From NCBI GenBank assembly GCA_013289195.1, contig JABDAI010000030.1, positions 1-14,817 of the forward strand: DNA of 14,817 nt, read 5' to 3'. The notes under the pieces are model-generated. The model saw only the letters and a program-made list of their open reading frames with translations, did no database searches and was not told the origin of the DNA. Both the position numbers and the translations under genes were made by a program. Source of the DNA: Verrucomicrobiota bacterium. Its GTDB lineage: Bacteria > Verrucomicrobiota > Verrucomicrobiae > Opitutales > CG1-02-43-26. Shown one piece after another: positions 7,489-14,817 of this stretch; positions within the stretch are counted from its first letter, which is position 1, and each line of letters starts with the position of its first letter.

Positions 7489-9306
7489 ATGTTTAAAAAT
7501 ATTTATACTCCATGTATTGCAATACTTTTCCTAGTAACTTCAAACCTACTAGCTGCAGAACCGATTACAGTCTCTTCAGCATTTCAACCTCCAATCCTGC
7601 TTTTAGGTAAACCAGGACTACTCAATATTACAATCCAAGGTATTCAAGGTAATATTGTACCTTCGGTGCCTAATGTAGAAGGCTTAACCTTCACTTACTT
7701 AGGTACTCAAAACTTTATTCGCTCAGAGAATGGAAAAATTTCTATTTCTCATGTCTTTTCTTTCACTGTTCACCCACAAAAAATCGGAGATTTCATTCTT
7801 CCTGCCTTCGATATTGAAATCGATGGTAAAAAATACCCTGTTTCTTCATCCAAACTCACTGTTACCGAAAAAGCTCCCAATCACTCAGAAGATGATCTTC
7901 CCTTTTCTCTCGACCTCAATGTTAAAAATAAACAAATCTACATTGGCCAAATGGTACCTCTTGATATCACTTTTTCTATTCCTACCCGCAACGTACTAAT
8001 GCACCCCCATCTTAATTTAGAACAAGTCCCAAATGACTATTTTAAATTTTCCGCTTTGCAAGTTGAGAAAGAAACTCAATCCATTGTCAATGGCGTTCTC
8101 AACAAGAATTTCCATATTTTAACATATATTACTCCTATAAAAGTAGGAGACAAAGACCTTCAATATAAGATAGAGTTTGTCATTGAGAGATCTCGTTCTG
8201 CATCTAGGAAAAATAGATTACCCAGTAGTCTCTTCGATCCTTTTGATTCACAGTTAGATTCATTGATGAGTAGTCTAATGGGTTCTGCGGAGAAAGTTGA
8301 AGTCCTATCCCCTCCCCTTAATCTATCCATTTCTCCCTTACCTCAAAACAATAAACCTGACGATTTTACTGGCGCCATTGGCCAATTCACCCTCGAAAAC
8401 TTTTCTATCATCCCTACAGAAGCGCCTGTAGGTGACCCTCTATCTCTAAAAATAGAAATCAAAGGAAGTGGCAACTTCGACCGCATTTCTCCACCTACCC
8501 TTACCCACAACGCTGATTGGAAAACCTATCCTCCCAAATCTTCCTTTAAACCAACTGACCAATTTGGTTTCTCTGGCATAAAAACTTTCGAATATGTCAT
8601 CATTCCTCAATCTGATCTTATTACTCAATCCCCTGACATTATTTTTAATTACTTTGACCCAGATCTTTATCAATACATGGAAATCACCCCTGATCCCATT
8701 CCTCTAAAAATCACTTCTTCACCCACCTCTTCTTCCAATTTCCAATCTCCAAATACTACCTTACAATCCCAAATAAATACAACAATCCCTCATCAGGCCG
8801 GTCTTCTCCCCATTAAATTAGAGATAACTCATTCTGTTAAATCATTAACTCCTTTGTTAGCAAAAAAAAGTTTCATCCTATATGCACTATTGATAGCACT
8901 ATTCATATCAATACTTTTTATTTTATATAAAAAAATTAAATCAAAAAGAAGTAAAAATAAATTATATCTAAAAGAAATTAACACACAAAGAGCAATACAA
9001 AATAATTTGCAAAAAGCGAAAAAAGCCTATGCGCAGCAAGATTCAATAGCTTTCTACGAAGCTGCTACAGCAGCAATTTCAGAAATAGTTTCTCTTGAGC
9101 ACCCAAAGACTTCTCAAGCGCTTACACTGCATGATATCGAAGAACACCTTTCGCAGATGCAACTTTCTGAAGAGCATGTTACTTTTTTAAAACATCTTTT
9201 CCATGCTGCCGACATGCTGAAATTTAGCGGCACAGTAGTTAACCATAAACTTACTCCAGAAATCTTTCAAAAATACGAATCACTTCTGCAAAACATAGAA
9301 AAATAA
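7489..9306 (+). CDS. batD: BatD, exported membrane-anchored oxygen-tolerance protein
   Basis: BatD-family protein with a large extracytoplasmic, beta-rich region and one C-terminal membrane helix. I chose the ATG at 7489. From there the protein begins with a clear signal peptide (MFKNIYTPCIAILFLV..., probable cleavage near LLAA/EP at 22-24) and the start sits 4 nt after the batB stop. An upstream in-frame ATG at 7426 would overlap batB and put a second hydrophobic stretch in front of the signal peptide. The repeated Ig-like modules typical of BatD fill most of the 605 residues. A membrane helix at about 461-483 precedes a basic stop-transfer (KKIKSKRSKNK) and a cytoplasmic helical tail that resembles the small protein encoded at 3935-4489. 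Confidence 0.9.
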   Translation: MFKNIYTPCIAILFLVTSNLLAAEPITVSSAFQPPILLLGKPGLLNITIQGIQGNIVPSVPNVEGLTFTYLGTQNFIRSENGKISISHVFSFTVHPQKIGDFILPAFDIEIDGKKYPVSSSKLTVTEKAPNHSEDDLPFSLDLNVKNKQIYIGQMVPLDITFSIPTRNVLMHPHLNLEQVPNDYFKFSALQVEKETQSIVNGVLNKNFHILTYITPIKVGDKDLQYKIEFVIERSRSASRKNRLPSSLFDPFDSQLDSLMSSLMGSAEKVEVLSPPLNLSISPLPQNNKPDDFTGAIGQFTLENFSIIPTEAPVGDPLSLKIEIKGSGNFDRISPPTLTHNADWKTYPPKSSFKPTDQFGFSGIKTFEYVIIPQSDLITQSPDIIFNYFDPDLYQYMEITPDPIPLKITSSPTSSSNFQSPNTTLQSQINTTIPHQAGLLPIKLEITHSVKSLTPLLAKKSFILYALLIALFISILFILYKKIKSKRSKNKLYLKEINTQRAIQNNLQKAKKAYAQQDSIAFYEAATAAISEIVSLEHPKTSQALTLHDIEEHLSQMQLSEEHVTFLKHLFHAADMLKFSGTVVNHKLTPEIFQKYESLLQNIEK

Positions 9307-9314
9307 CTTTATAT

Positions 9315-10034
9315 ATGAAACATCTTTTATTATTTTTATTTCTATTACTCTCATTCATTCATTCAAAAGCATCCACTTTCGATGAAGCCAATGAAGCCTA
9401 TCATAATAAAGACTTTTCCACAGCAATTGGTCTCTACAAAGAAAGTCTTATAAATTCCCAATCTTTGCAGCAGCACTACAATTTAGCCAACGCCTACTTT
9501 GAAAATAAAGATTTCCCCCATGCCATCCTTCATTACCAAAAAGCCCTTACCTTTGCTCCTCACAATCAGGATATCTTAAAAAATCTCGATTTAGCCAATC
9601 AAGCGATAAACATAACTTCTTCACCACCGAATGGTTTGCAAATTTTCATAAATTTACTTTCTGCATACATTTATGATTATATTTTTATAATTTCTCTCAT
9701 TCTAGCAACGCTCTTATTTATTCTTTCACTTTTTCTATCTAATAAACTTTGGATCCAACTTCCTTTCTGGGGTTGCGTTTTTTTAATCATAATTTGCATT
9801 GCACTTCATTTTTCCTATTCCAATAAACGCACTGAAGGTATCGTTCTGACGAATAATGCTCCTTTGCGCATTTCAGCCACTTCAACAAGTCCATTTATTG
9901 CTCAACTTCCTGCAGGTTCCACCATAAAAGTCATCAATAAAAAACACAAGCTACCTAATTGGACTTTTGTTAAAAGTGCTTTTAATAATCAAGAAGGTTG
10001 GCTTAATAAACAAGATTTTAGTTTAATCTGGTGA
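9315..10034 (+). CDS. batE: BatE-like TPR and SH3-like membrane protein
   Basis: BatE-type protein of 239 residues. It has a signal peptide at 1-19 (cleavage near SKAS), two TPR-like units at about 22-95 (FDEANEAYHNKDFSTAIGLY and HYNLANAYFENKDFPHAILHY), membrane helices at about 120-141 and 147-167, and a C-terminal SH3-like (SH3b) domain at about 175-238 with the typical NAPLRISAT and EGWLNKQD ends. By family order it is the last Bat gene. It starts 8 nt after batD. The TPRs and the SH3-like fold suggest protein or peptidoglycan contacts in the periplasm, which is an inference. No plus-strand terminator was seen after it. Confidence 0.85.
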   Translation: MKHLLLFLFLLLSFIHSKASTFDEANEAYHNKDFSTAIGLYKESLINSQSLQQHYNLANAYFENKDFPHAILHYQKALTFAPHNQDILKNLDLANQAINITSSPPNGLQIFINLLSAYIYDYIFIISLILATLLFILSLFLSNKLWIQLPFWGCVFLIIICIALHFSYSNKRTEGIVLTNNAPLRISATSTSPFIAQLPAGSTIKVINKKHKLPNWTFVKSAFNNQEGWLNKQDFSLIW

Positions 10035-10052
10035 GAAAATGTGCTGATGATG

Positions 10053-10080
10053 AAAAAACGCTTCATAACAAAGTTATGAA
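10053..10080 (-). terminator. Intrinsic terminator of the MACPF-like gene
   Basis: An 8-bp perfect stem (TTCATAAC at 10062-10069, GTTATGAA at 10073-10080) with a 3-nt loop is followed on the minus strand by GCG and six T (10058-10053). The TAA stop of the minus-strand gene lies inside the stem. The T-run is present only for the minus direction, so it does not end the converging bat transcript. Confidence 0.65.
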
Positions 10081-11753
10081 AAATTAGAAACTATTTCAGT
10101 GAGATTCAAATCATCATAATGTTCATGACTTGAGTATACTTGATTTAAAATATGGGGGTCCTCAGAGCTATCATAGTAAGCAAAATCGGCTAAACTGTTA
10201 TCTTCATTATTGTCGTCATAATTATCCCCATTCCAAGCCTCAAAATAATAGGGAGACTGATTTGCATTCCATCCTTGGTTCTTATTTAAGTATTTACAAA
10301 CATTAACGCCATTAGTTATCGTACCGTAATAATGCATACCTCCATCGCTAGACTGACCCTGACTATGGGCACACCAGATCTGCCCACTACTTGAATAATA
10401 GGTATGCCCCTCATCAAAGCTAGTGCGGGTCGCTGATACAAAATCAAGTGATTTAAAGTGATCTCCGATGGAATTAGCATGGATTAATCCTGCGTCCCAT
10501 GAAGAAGGCATGTCTCCATTTTTATACAAAACGAATATGTCAAACCATATCGCATACCTTATAGCATCCAAGGTTGTTAAATTGTTTGCAGTAATGGGTT
10601 TCAATTCTGACATAATTGTCTCATAAATACTGTTACACTGATAAGGAAAATCATAACAGCCTATGGGCCCTTGATTAGGATCTATGTCCATTAGTCTATT
10701 AACATTAGTACTTGCTTGTTTAAGCAATGCGTCGTAGACTTTGAATAAATTACTCATAGTATTCCAAGGCACAATATAACCATTCACCAAACCATTAAAC
10801 TTCTGTTGGTAATATTGATTTTCTTGCAAAGCTGAAGCAAGTTGCTTCCGATGCTCCAAAACTTCCGGGGTCACAAATGATTGAGAGTGAAGGCCAATAA
10901 ATTCTATAGGAACATAGTGTATAAAACCAACCCCAAGAGGTGTTAGGCCCTTACCATCTTTAAACGAAAACTGTGTTTGAAAGTTATTTTTAGCGTAATC
11001 TAATAACCCATTTGCAGCCTTAATACATTTATCCATTGCTGCGAGACTGCAAGATGTAGCATAATAATCTCCACTAGGATCAACAGATAGAATATGAGCA
11101 AGTTGTGATGGATCTCCACCCAGTTGAAAAGCTTGCATTGCTAAGGAACCAGCTATGTTAGATTTATTAATTACTTTCTGGATTTCGGCTGAGGCACTAA
11201 AAATGTCAGCAAATGACGCTCCAGCTATTGCCTTGAACTGCGCTTTACCATAACTACTTTTAAATTGAAGATTTATTCCTAGAGCAAGTAATGCACCTTC
11301 CTGGTAACTATCAATAATATTATCGCCACATAGGAGTCCAAAATACGGATTTTTTCCATCATTATAAGCGCTCTGACCAAACTTATTTAATGCATCTTTA
11401 CCGTATCCCAACAAACTAACAGATACTGTTCCTGCAGCATATTGAAAATAATTAAGAGACATCGATGCATCTTGATTTTGCACAGACCGCATATAGTGTG
11501 CCTCAGCATTGCCAGAAAACATCCAAAATTTACTCTTTGCAGTAACATCTACATGTAATTCTCTTTGGAAATCTAAAAATGACATTGCTTTATCAAGCTG
11601 AATATAACTTGTCTGTCCTGATATAGGATCGGCTGTAACATTAAAACATCCTTGAGAAGCTATTTGTTGTGAGTCTAAAGAATACCCTTTTCCAGGTGAA
11701 ATAGCTCCACTGTTTACTTTTGAAATAGATCTTGAAGTATTTTTATTACTCAT
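10074..11753 (-). CDS. Putative MACPF/CDC-fold (perforin-like) protein
   Basis: I read this 559-residue protein as a divergent MACPF/CDC pore-forming-fold protein. Residues 143-154 (GDNIIDSYQEGA) keep the exact spacing of the MACPF signature G-T-H-[FY]-x6-G-G, although Thr-His and the second Gly are replaced. About 60 residues on is the expected later GG (QLGGDPS, 209-215), after helical, Ser/Ala-rich stretches that would be the membrane-inserting segments. The N-terminal GKGYSLDS at 21-28 also resembles bacterial MACPF starts. Residues after about 290 are a long C-terminal region I do not recognise, rich in Tyr, Asn and Asp, possibly for target binding. There are 8 cysteines and no signal peptide. 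It is a single gene with its own promoter candidate, a good Shine-Dalgarno and a terminator. It could serve attack, host interaction or defence. The fold assignment is from motif spacing only. Confidence 0.6.
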   Translation of the reverse strand: MSNKNTSRSISKVNSGAISPGKGYSLDSQQIASQGCFNVTADPISGQTSYIQLDKAMSFLDFQRELHVDVTAKSKFWMFSGNAEAHYMRSVQNQDASMSLNYFQYAAGTVSVSLLGYGKDALNKFGQSAYNDGKNPYFGLLCGDNIIDSYQEGALLALGINLQFKSSYGKAQFKAIAGASFADIFSASAEIQKVINKSNIAGSLAMQAFQLGGDPSQLAHILSVDPSGDYYATSCSLAAMDKCIKAANGLLDYAKNNFQTQFSFKDGKGLTPLGVGFIHYVPIEFIGLHSQSFVTPEVLEHRKQLASALQENQYYQQKFNGLVNGYIVPWNTMSNLFKVYDALLKQASTNVNRLMDIDPNQGPIGCYDFPYQCNSIYETIMSELKPITANNLTTLDAIRYAIWFDIFVLYKNGDMPSSWDAGLIHANSIGDHFKSLDFVSATRTSFDEGHTYYSSSGQIWCAHSQGQSSDGGMHYYGTITNGVNVCKYLNKNQGWNANQSPYYFEAWNGDNYDDNNEDNSLADFAYYDSSEDPHILNQVYSSHEHYDDLNLTEIVSNFS

Positions 11754-11758
11754 TTGTT

Positions 11759-11763
11759 TCCTT
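11759..11763 (-). promoter_or_regulatory. Shine-Dalgarno of the MACPF-like gene
   Basis: On the minus strand AAGGA lies 5 nt before the ATG (AAAAAGGAAACAAATG). It fixes the start codon and is the only convincing Shine-Dalgarno among the genes here. Confidence 0.75.
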
Positions 11764-11779
11764 TTTAAGATTTTGTCAA

Positions 11780-11808
11780 TTTATAATAAATAATAATAAT
11801 CACCGCAA
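11780..11808 (-). promoter_or_regulatory. Candidate promoter of the MACPF-like gene
   Basis: On the minus strand TTGCGG (11808-11803) and TATAAA (11785-11780) are 17 nt apart, with the -10 box about 26 nt before the ATG. The -10 matches at 5 of 6 positions and the -35 at 3 of 6. This would make the gene a separate unit from the LTA-synthase-like gene upstream. Confidence 0.4.
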
Positions 11809-11846
11809 GCACGATTGTGAAAAAAATTTTAATGTGTAATCCAGGT

Positions 11847-11876
11847 TAAATACTAAATTGCAAATTGGAGTATTTA
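11847..11876 (-). terminator. Hairpin just after the LtaS/OpgB-like gene, possible terminator
   Basis: Perfect 8-bp arms (TAAATACT at 11847-11854, AGTATTTA at 11869-11876) enclose a 14-nt loop one nucleotide after the stop codon. The position suits a terminator, but the stem is AT-rich and no T-run follows on the minus strand, so it may instead be an RNA 3'-end stabiliser or chance. Confidence 0.35.
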
Positions 11877-11877
11877 G

Positions 11878-13899
11878 CTAAGGATCCGAAACCGAGGTTG
11901 TCACCCCACCAACTTCACTTCCCTTCATAATTTTCCACCATCCCACTCCATGAAATGCATTATAAAGGTTCCCTAAATGCTCGACATCAATTTTACCTAG
12001 ATCTTCCTTGTTCCACGGCAATTCCTCAAAATCGTGCATCCGGTCAATTGGACAAATCACATCAGGCGTAATAACAACTCCAGCGCCTAAACCCATTTGT
12101 TGCCCATTAAAATCAAATAAATTTTTCCCCAATGCATAATATTCAAACCCTTTTGGAGCAATACTTTCGATGATTGTAGGCAAAATATCTAAATGAGATC
12201 CTGCCATCCTTTCCGGAACTTCTATTTCACCAAACATTTTGGAAGTGCCATAGAGGATTAAGGGCACACTTTTAGATTCATATAAACTAGGCCTACTAGA
12301 AAAAAATCTCCGTGAAGTATGATCTCCTGTTATTGCAAATAATGCAGGATCAAACAGTTTTTCAGCTTCTTTTACAAAACCCCCAATACAATAATCATTG
12401 TACCACAAATGTCCTATAATTTGCGGCTTCGTAAAACTGTTTTCTAGATCTCTATATTTTTTCGGACAAACGATTTGTGGGCATCCCTTTGCTTTCAAAT
12501 TGACTGGATAGGGTGAATGGTTTGTCGTCGTCATTATTAAATTCACACTCGGGACATTAGAATCCACTGTTTTTAAAACATAATCAAATAACTCCTCATC
12601 AAATACTCCCCATGAATGCGATTTGGAAGTCAAAGGCATATGTTCTTGTCCATATACATGATCAAAACCTTGATTAATCGCCAATTCCCCCAATCTTTGC
12701 CACGCAAGATGTCCTCCATAAAAAAGATTTACCTGATACCCTAAATCCTTAAAAGGTTTCGCAAAAGCTGTCGTATACTGACTTTGTGAACTTGATTGGA
12801 AATTGGTAAATACATTGGCATCTGGCAATCCTGTAATAATCGCACTGAGGCTTGCCTGCGTGTTACAACCAGCAGAAACAAAAGACTTCACATACAAACC
12901 TTGTGATGCTAATTTTTTCAAATTCGGCGCTAAATCAAGCCATTCAAATTTTTCCATCATCGGCCAATTATCTTGGCTTTCTAAAATAATTAAAAAAATA
13001 TGCTTAGGCTTAATTTTTACTCCATTTGTATTGATCTTTTTCTTAATCCAATCATCTATTTTTTTAGATTCATTATTTCTATATGGATATAATAACATTA
13101 AAGCATCTTCAATAGATTGATTTTTTAAAAATACTTCAATTCCAACTGCACGATTCAAATGCTTATGATCGGAATGCGTATAATAAAGTGAAAAATAAGG
13201 ATTAGCTACTAATTTATTTAAAAAATGATCTCTTGTCACTCCTATATCATCTCTTTGTAGAGGACGCGACATCATACTTCCTCGCAAACCCACTATATAG
13301 AGTGAGGTTATTATTAAAACCATGAGCAATTTCCATCCCCAGCCCAAAGATAATTTGCTATTTTTCATATCCAAAATTTTTACTTTACTCAACCATAAGG
13401 AAAATAATTTTAAACAGAGAATACTCATTACCACAATTCCTATCGCTATCCAAATTACAGGATAAGTTTTCCAAACAGTCAGCATAATTGCTTTTAAATC
13501 ATCATGAAAGAGTCCATAAATCCACTGATTATATTGATCGTGGTATTCCCAAAAAAATCCTAAATTTCCCGCACAAAGCCATAAAGTAACCACAATCATA
13601 ATCCTACCTATCGTAGCTCTTAAAAAGTCCAATTTTCTTTCCCAAGCCTCATTAAATATTAAAAAACCCAAAAAAACAGTTGGTAATACCATTAATAAAG
13701 CTATTCGTAAATCAAAGCGTAATGATCTGAAAAAAAACAATAAATAGTCCGAGGAAGTAAGATCCGGGCCCCTTTGATCATGAAAAACAATTAGCATAAT
13801 TATTCTAAAAATCATTAATAACCCTACAATAAATATAACAACCTTACTGTCTTTCCTCCAATTAAGAAATAATCGATGCCAATAAAAAGTGTTTTTCAT
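11878..13899 (-). CDS. LtaS/OpgB-type membrane sulfatase-fold phosphotransferase
   Basis: This 673-residue protein has about five N-terminal membrane helices (roughly 18-40, 61-82, 96-118, 146-170, 188-206) and an extracytoplasmic alkaline-phosphatase/sulfatase-fold domain from about 298. That is the layout of lipoteichoic acid synthase and OpgB-type phosphoglycerol transferases. Metal and catalytic positions are in place: Glu307 in LIILESQDNW, the nucleophile Thr347 in GCNTQASLSAI, His461 in TTTNHSPYP, and Asp526-His527 in ITGDHTSRR. The enzyme probably moves phosphoglycerol or phosphoethanolamine from a phospholipid to an envelope glycan. In a Gram-negative-type cell an OpgB-like or lipid A/glycan-modifying role is more likely than true teichoic acid synthesis. 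There is no Shine-Dalgarno at the ATG, and it is transcribed divergently from the LRR-like gene. Confidence 0.88.
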   Translation of the reverse strand: MKNTFYWHRLFLNWRKDSKVVIFIVGLLMIFRIIMLIVFHDQRGPDLTSSDYLLFFFRSLRFDLRIALLMVLPTVFLGFLIFNEAWERKLDFLRATIGRIMIVVTLWLCAGNLGFFWEYHDQYNQWIYGLFHDDLKAIMLTVWKTYPVIWIAIGIVVMSILCLKLFSLWLSKVKILDMKNSKLSLGWGWKLLMVLIITSLYIVGLRGSMMSRPLQRDDIGVTRDHFLNKLVANPYFSLYYTHSDHKHLNRAVGIEVFLKNQSIEDALMLLYPYRNNESKKIDDWIKKKINTNGVKIKPKHIFLIILESQDNWPMMEKFEWLDLAPNLKKLASQGLYVKSFVSAGCNTQASLSAIITGLPDANVFTNFQSSSQSQYTTAFAKPFKDLGYQVNLFYGGHLAWQRLGELAINQGFDHVYGQEHMPLTSKSHSWGVFDEELFDYVLKTVDSNVPSVNLIMTTTNHSPYPVNLKAKGCPQIVCPKKYRDLENSFTKPQIIGHLWYNDYCIGGFVKEAEKLFDPALFAITGDHTSRRFFSSRPSLYESKSVPLILYGTSKMFGEIEVPERMAGSHLDILPTIIESIAPKGFEYYALGKNLFDFNGQQMGLGAGVVITPDVICPIDRMHDFEELPWNKEDLGKIDVEHLGNLYNAFHGVGWWKIMKGSEVGGVTTSVSDP

Positions 13900-13981
13900 A
13901 ATGATATATGCAATTCTAATAAATCCAATTCGTCAATGCTTTACTTTCTTTTCATATACTGGTTTTGGCTGAATTTGAATG

Positions 13982-14009
13982 TTGACATTGAGTAATTTTT
14001 GATTAAATT
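13982..14009 (+). promoter_or_regulatory. Candidate promoter of the LRR-like gene
   Basis: A perfect -35 TTGACA at 13982-13987 is followed after 16 nt by TAAATT (14004-14009, 4 of 6). A very A/T-rich leader then runs to the ATG at 14055. Other weak -10 matches overlap, so the -10 position is uncertain. It lies in the 155-nt divergent gap. Confidence 0.45.
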
Positions 14010-14054
14010 TAATTTTTTATTTATTAAAATAAAAACAAAATAAAAAAATATATT

Positions 14055-14573
14055 ATGAATACTATAAGTGTAAGCTATATAAAACCTATCATTAAAATGT
14101 TAAAATTAGACTTTGACTGCATTTTCAATCGTCTAATTGAATCTTTTATCGGTAAACCACAAGCAAAAGAAAATACGTCTTTAAATTTAAATCAAAAAAA
14201 ACCGGAAATTAGTTCAAGACATGTCGAAAACCCAGAAGGATTAAATTCTGAAAATTTACAATCACAAGTAAATAAACTGTTAACAATAAGATTTCAAGAT
14301 ACTGAAGAGTTCGGAGTGGGACTCATTAAGGCGACGATAACAATTAAATCTATTGATGATCTCAAAGTAGCTATCTCTTATATAAACAACTTGGAGGACA
14401 AGACTTTGCTAGTTAATATTGAAGCTATCAAATTAGAACAAATTGATAATTCAAATATAGAACAAATCAACATATTACTTAACCTTCTTGCTAAACACTC
14501 CCCTAATTTGACTTCTTTTTCTTGTGGAGATATTTGGAAACCTCTAACACTCCCTGCTTTTGCCAATTTATAG
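14055..14573 (+). CDS. LRR-like protein, apparently truncated by an IS630 element
   Basis: The protein is 172 residues. About 1-60 are variable and polar after a mixed hydrophobic start. About 75-150 are Leu/Ile-rich and helical-beta mixed (IKSIDDLKVAISYINNLEDKTLLVNIEAIKLEQI, in shortened form). The last 25 (SPNLTSFSCGDIWKPLTLPAFANL) look like the opening of an LRR array of the L-x-x-L-x-C-G-x-I ... L-T-L-P-x-F-x-N-L type. The frame stops at TAG 14571-14573 precisely where the IS630-like element appears to begin, so the stop is probably supplied by the insertion. The intact gene would then be longer. LRR proteins of this sort are often host-interaction proteins in intracellular bacteria, which is inference. 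No Shine-Dalgarno precedes the ATG. Confidence 0.55.
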   Translation: MNTISVSYIKPIIKMLKLDFDCIFNRLIESFIGKPQAKENTSLNLNQKKPEISSRHVENPEGLNSENLQSQVNKLLTIRFQDTEEFGVGLIKATITIKSIDDLKVAISYINNLEDKTLLVNIEAIKLEQIDNSNIEQINILLNLLAKHSPNLTSFSCGDIWKPLTLPAFANL

Positions 14574-14582
14574 TAAAACTTC

Positions 14583-14611
14583 TTGAAAAAGGGACGTTTT
14601 TGTGCTAAATG
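14583..14611 (+). promoter_or_regulatory. Possible transposase promoter inside the IS left end
   Basis: TTGAAA at 14583-14588 and, after 17 nt, TAAATG at 14606-14611 with an upstream TG (TGCTAAAT, extended -10 style) precede the transposase ATG by 11 nt. The match is weak and given for completeness. Confidence 0.25.
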
Positions 14612-14622
14612 GTATTACAATT

Positions 14623-14817
14623 ATGAATACAAAAGCATATAGTGAAGATTTAAGAATAAGAGTAATAGACTCGATAAAAACCGGCAACTCACAACGAGGA
14701 GCCTCTAGATTGTTTAGTGTCAGCAAAAGTGCAGTAAATCGGTGGTGGAAGCGTTACCAAGAAGAAGGAATATTGAGGGCTAAACCGAAGCTTGGCAGTA
14801 AGAGTAAAGTGAGTGCT
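14623..14817 (+). CDS. IS630-family transposase, N-terminal part (3' partial)
   Basis: The first 65 residues are visible, read from the ATG at 14623 to the window end without a stop. They form a homeodomain-like helix-turn-helix: MNTKAYSEDLRIRVIDSI, then GNSQRGASRLFSVSKSAVNR, then WWKRYQEEG and a basic KPKLGSKSK. This is the typical IS630 start, an AYS-DLR box followed by a SVSKSAVNRW recognition helix. The DDE catalytic domain lies beyond the window, so whether the transposase is intact is unknown. There is no Shine-Dalgarno before the start (TTACAATTATG). Confidence 0.85.
   Translation, partial: MNTKAYSEDLRIRVIDSIKTGNSQRGASRLFSVSKSAVNRWWKRYQEEGILRAKPKLGSKSKVSA

Larger units (their letters stand above)
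14571..14817 (+). mobile_element. IS630-family insertion sequence, left part
   Basis: The element is recognised from its transposase (14623 onward). IS630/Tc1-mariner elements insert at TA, and a TA lies at 14571-14572 just at the point where the LRR-like reading frame ends. I therefore place the left end there. The terminal inverted repeat cannot be confirmed because the right end is outside the window. Confidence 0.6.

Noticed and set aside
12803..13120. A 105-codon plus-strand open frame opposite the LtaS/OpgB-like gene
   Set aside because: It lies entirely antisense to a well-supported gene with intact catalytic motifs and shows no motif or start signal of its own.
13900..13960. Promoter for the LtaS/OpgB-like gene (minus-strand TAGAAT and TTGACG)
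   Set aside because: TAGAAT is a fair -10, but TTGACG is about 11 nt from it rather than 17, and no other -35 fits, so no specific promoter is called.

Overview
The window is AT-rich, densely coding bacterial DNA. It looks like a Gram-negative-type, possibly host-associated or intracellular organism. The signs are a complete Bat (Bacteroides aerotolerance-type) operon, an envelope glycosyltransferase, a putative pore-forming protein, a leucine-rich-repeat (LRR)-like fragment and an IS630-type element. Almost no gene has a Shine-Dalgarno sequence, which is common in Bacteroidota and some other lineages. The BatA start region reads more like Verrucomicrobiota/Chlamydiota-type proteins. I cannot fix the phylum from this sequence alone.

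Layout. Positions 1-638 (+) hold the 3' end of a Pro/Tyr/Asn-rich, coiled-coil protein of unknown function, followed by a long perfect-stem hairpin (671-739). Positions 777-1901 (+) encode a GT61/DUF563 glycosyltransferase with an N-terminal membrane anchor. Positions 1956-10034 (+) are a tight seven-gene operon: MoxR AAA+ ATPase, DUF58 protein, a small membrane protein with a BatD-tail-like domain, BatA, a BatB-BatC fusion (VWA plus TPR plus Q/N-rich tail), BatD and BatE (TPR plus SH3-like). Two junctions are ATGA overlaps and most of the others are under 10 nt, so the genes are probably co-transcribed and co-regulated. By family knowledge, MoxR remodels or activates VWA-domain partners. BatA, BatB and BatD are inner-membrane proteins with large extracytoplasmic or cytoplasmic domains, and the complex is linked to envelope stress tolerance.

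The operon converges on a minus-strand gene (11753-10074) for a 559-residue protein that I read as a divergent MACPF/CDC-fold (membrane-attack-complex/perforin) protein. It has its own promoter candidate, the only good Shine-Dalgarno in the window, and an intrinsic terminator. Upstream of it on the same strand lies an LtaS/OpgB-type membrane sulfatase-fold phosphotransferase (13899-11878).

The right edge looks accessory. A 172-residue ORF (14055-14573) ends in what looks like the start of an LRR array, exactly where an IS630-family element begins. The transposase (14623 onward) is cut by the window end. The most notable items are the MACPF-like gene, the BatB-BatC fusion that keeps BatC's own hydrophobic leader, and the apparently IS-truncated LRR gene. 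No tRNA, rRNA, CRISPR array or riboswitch was seen.
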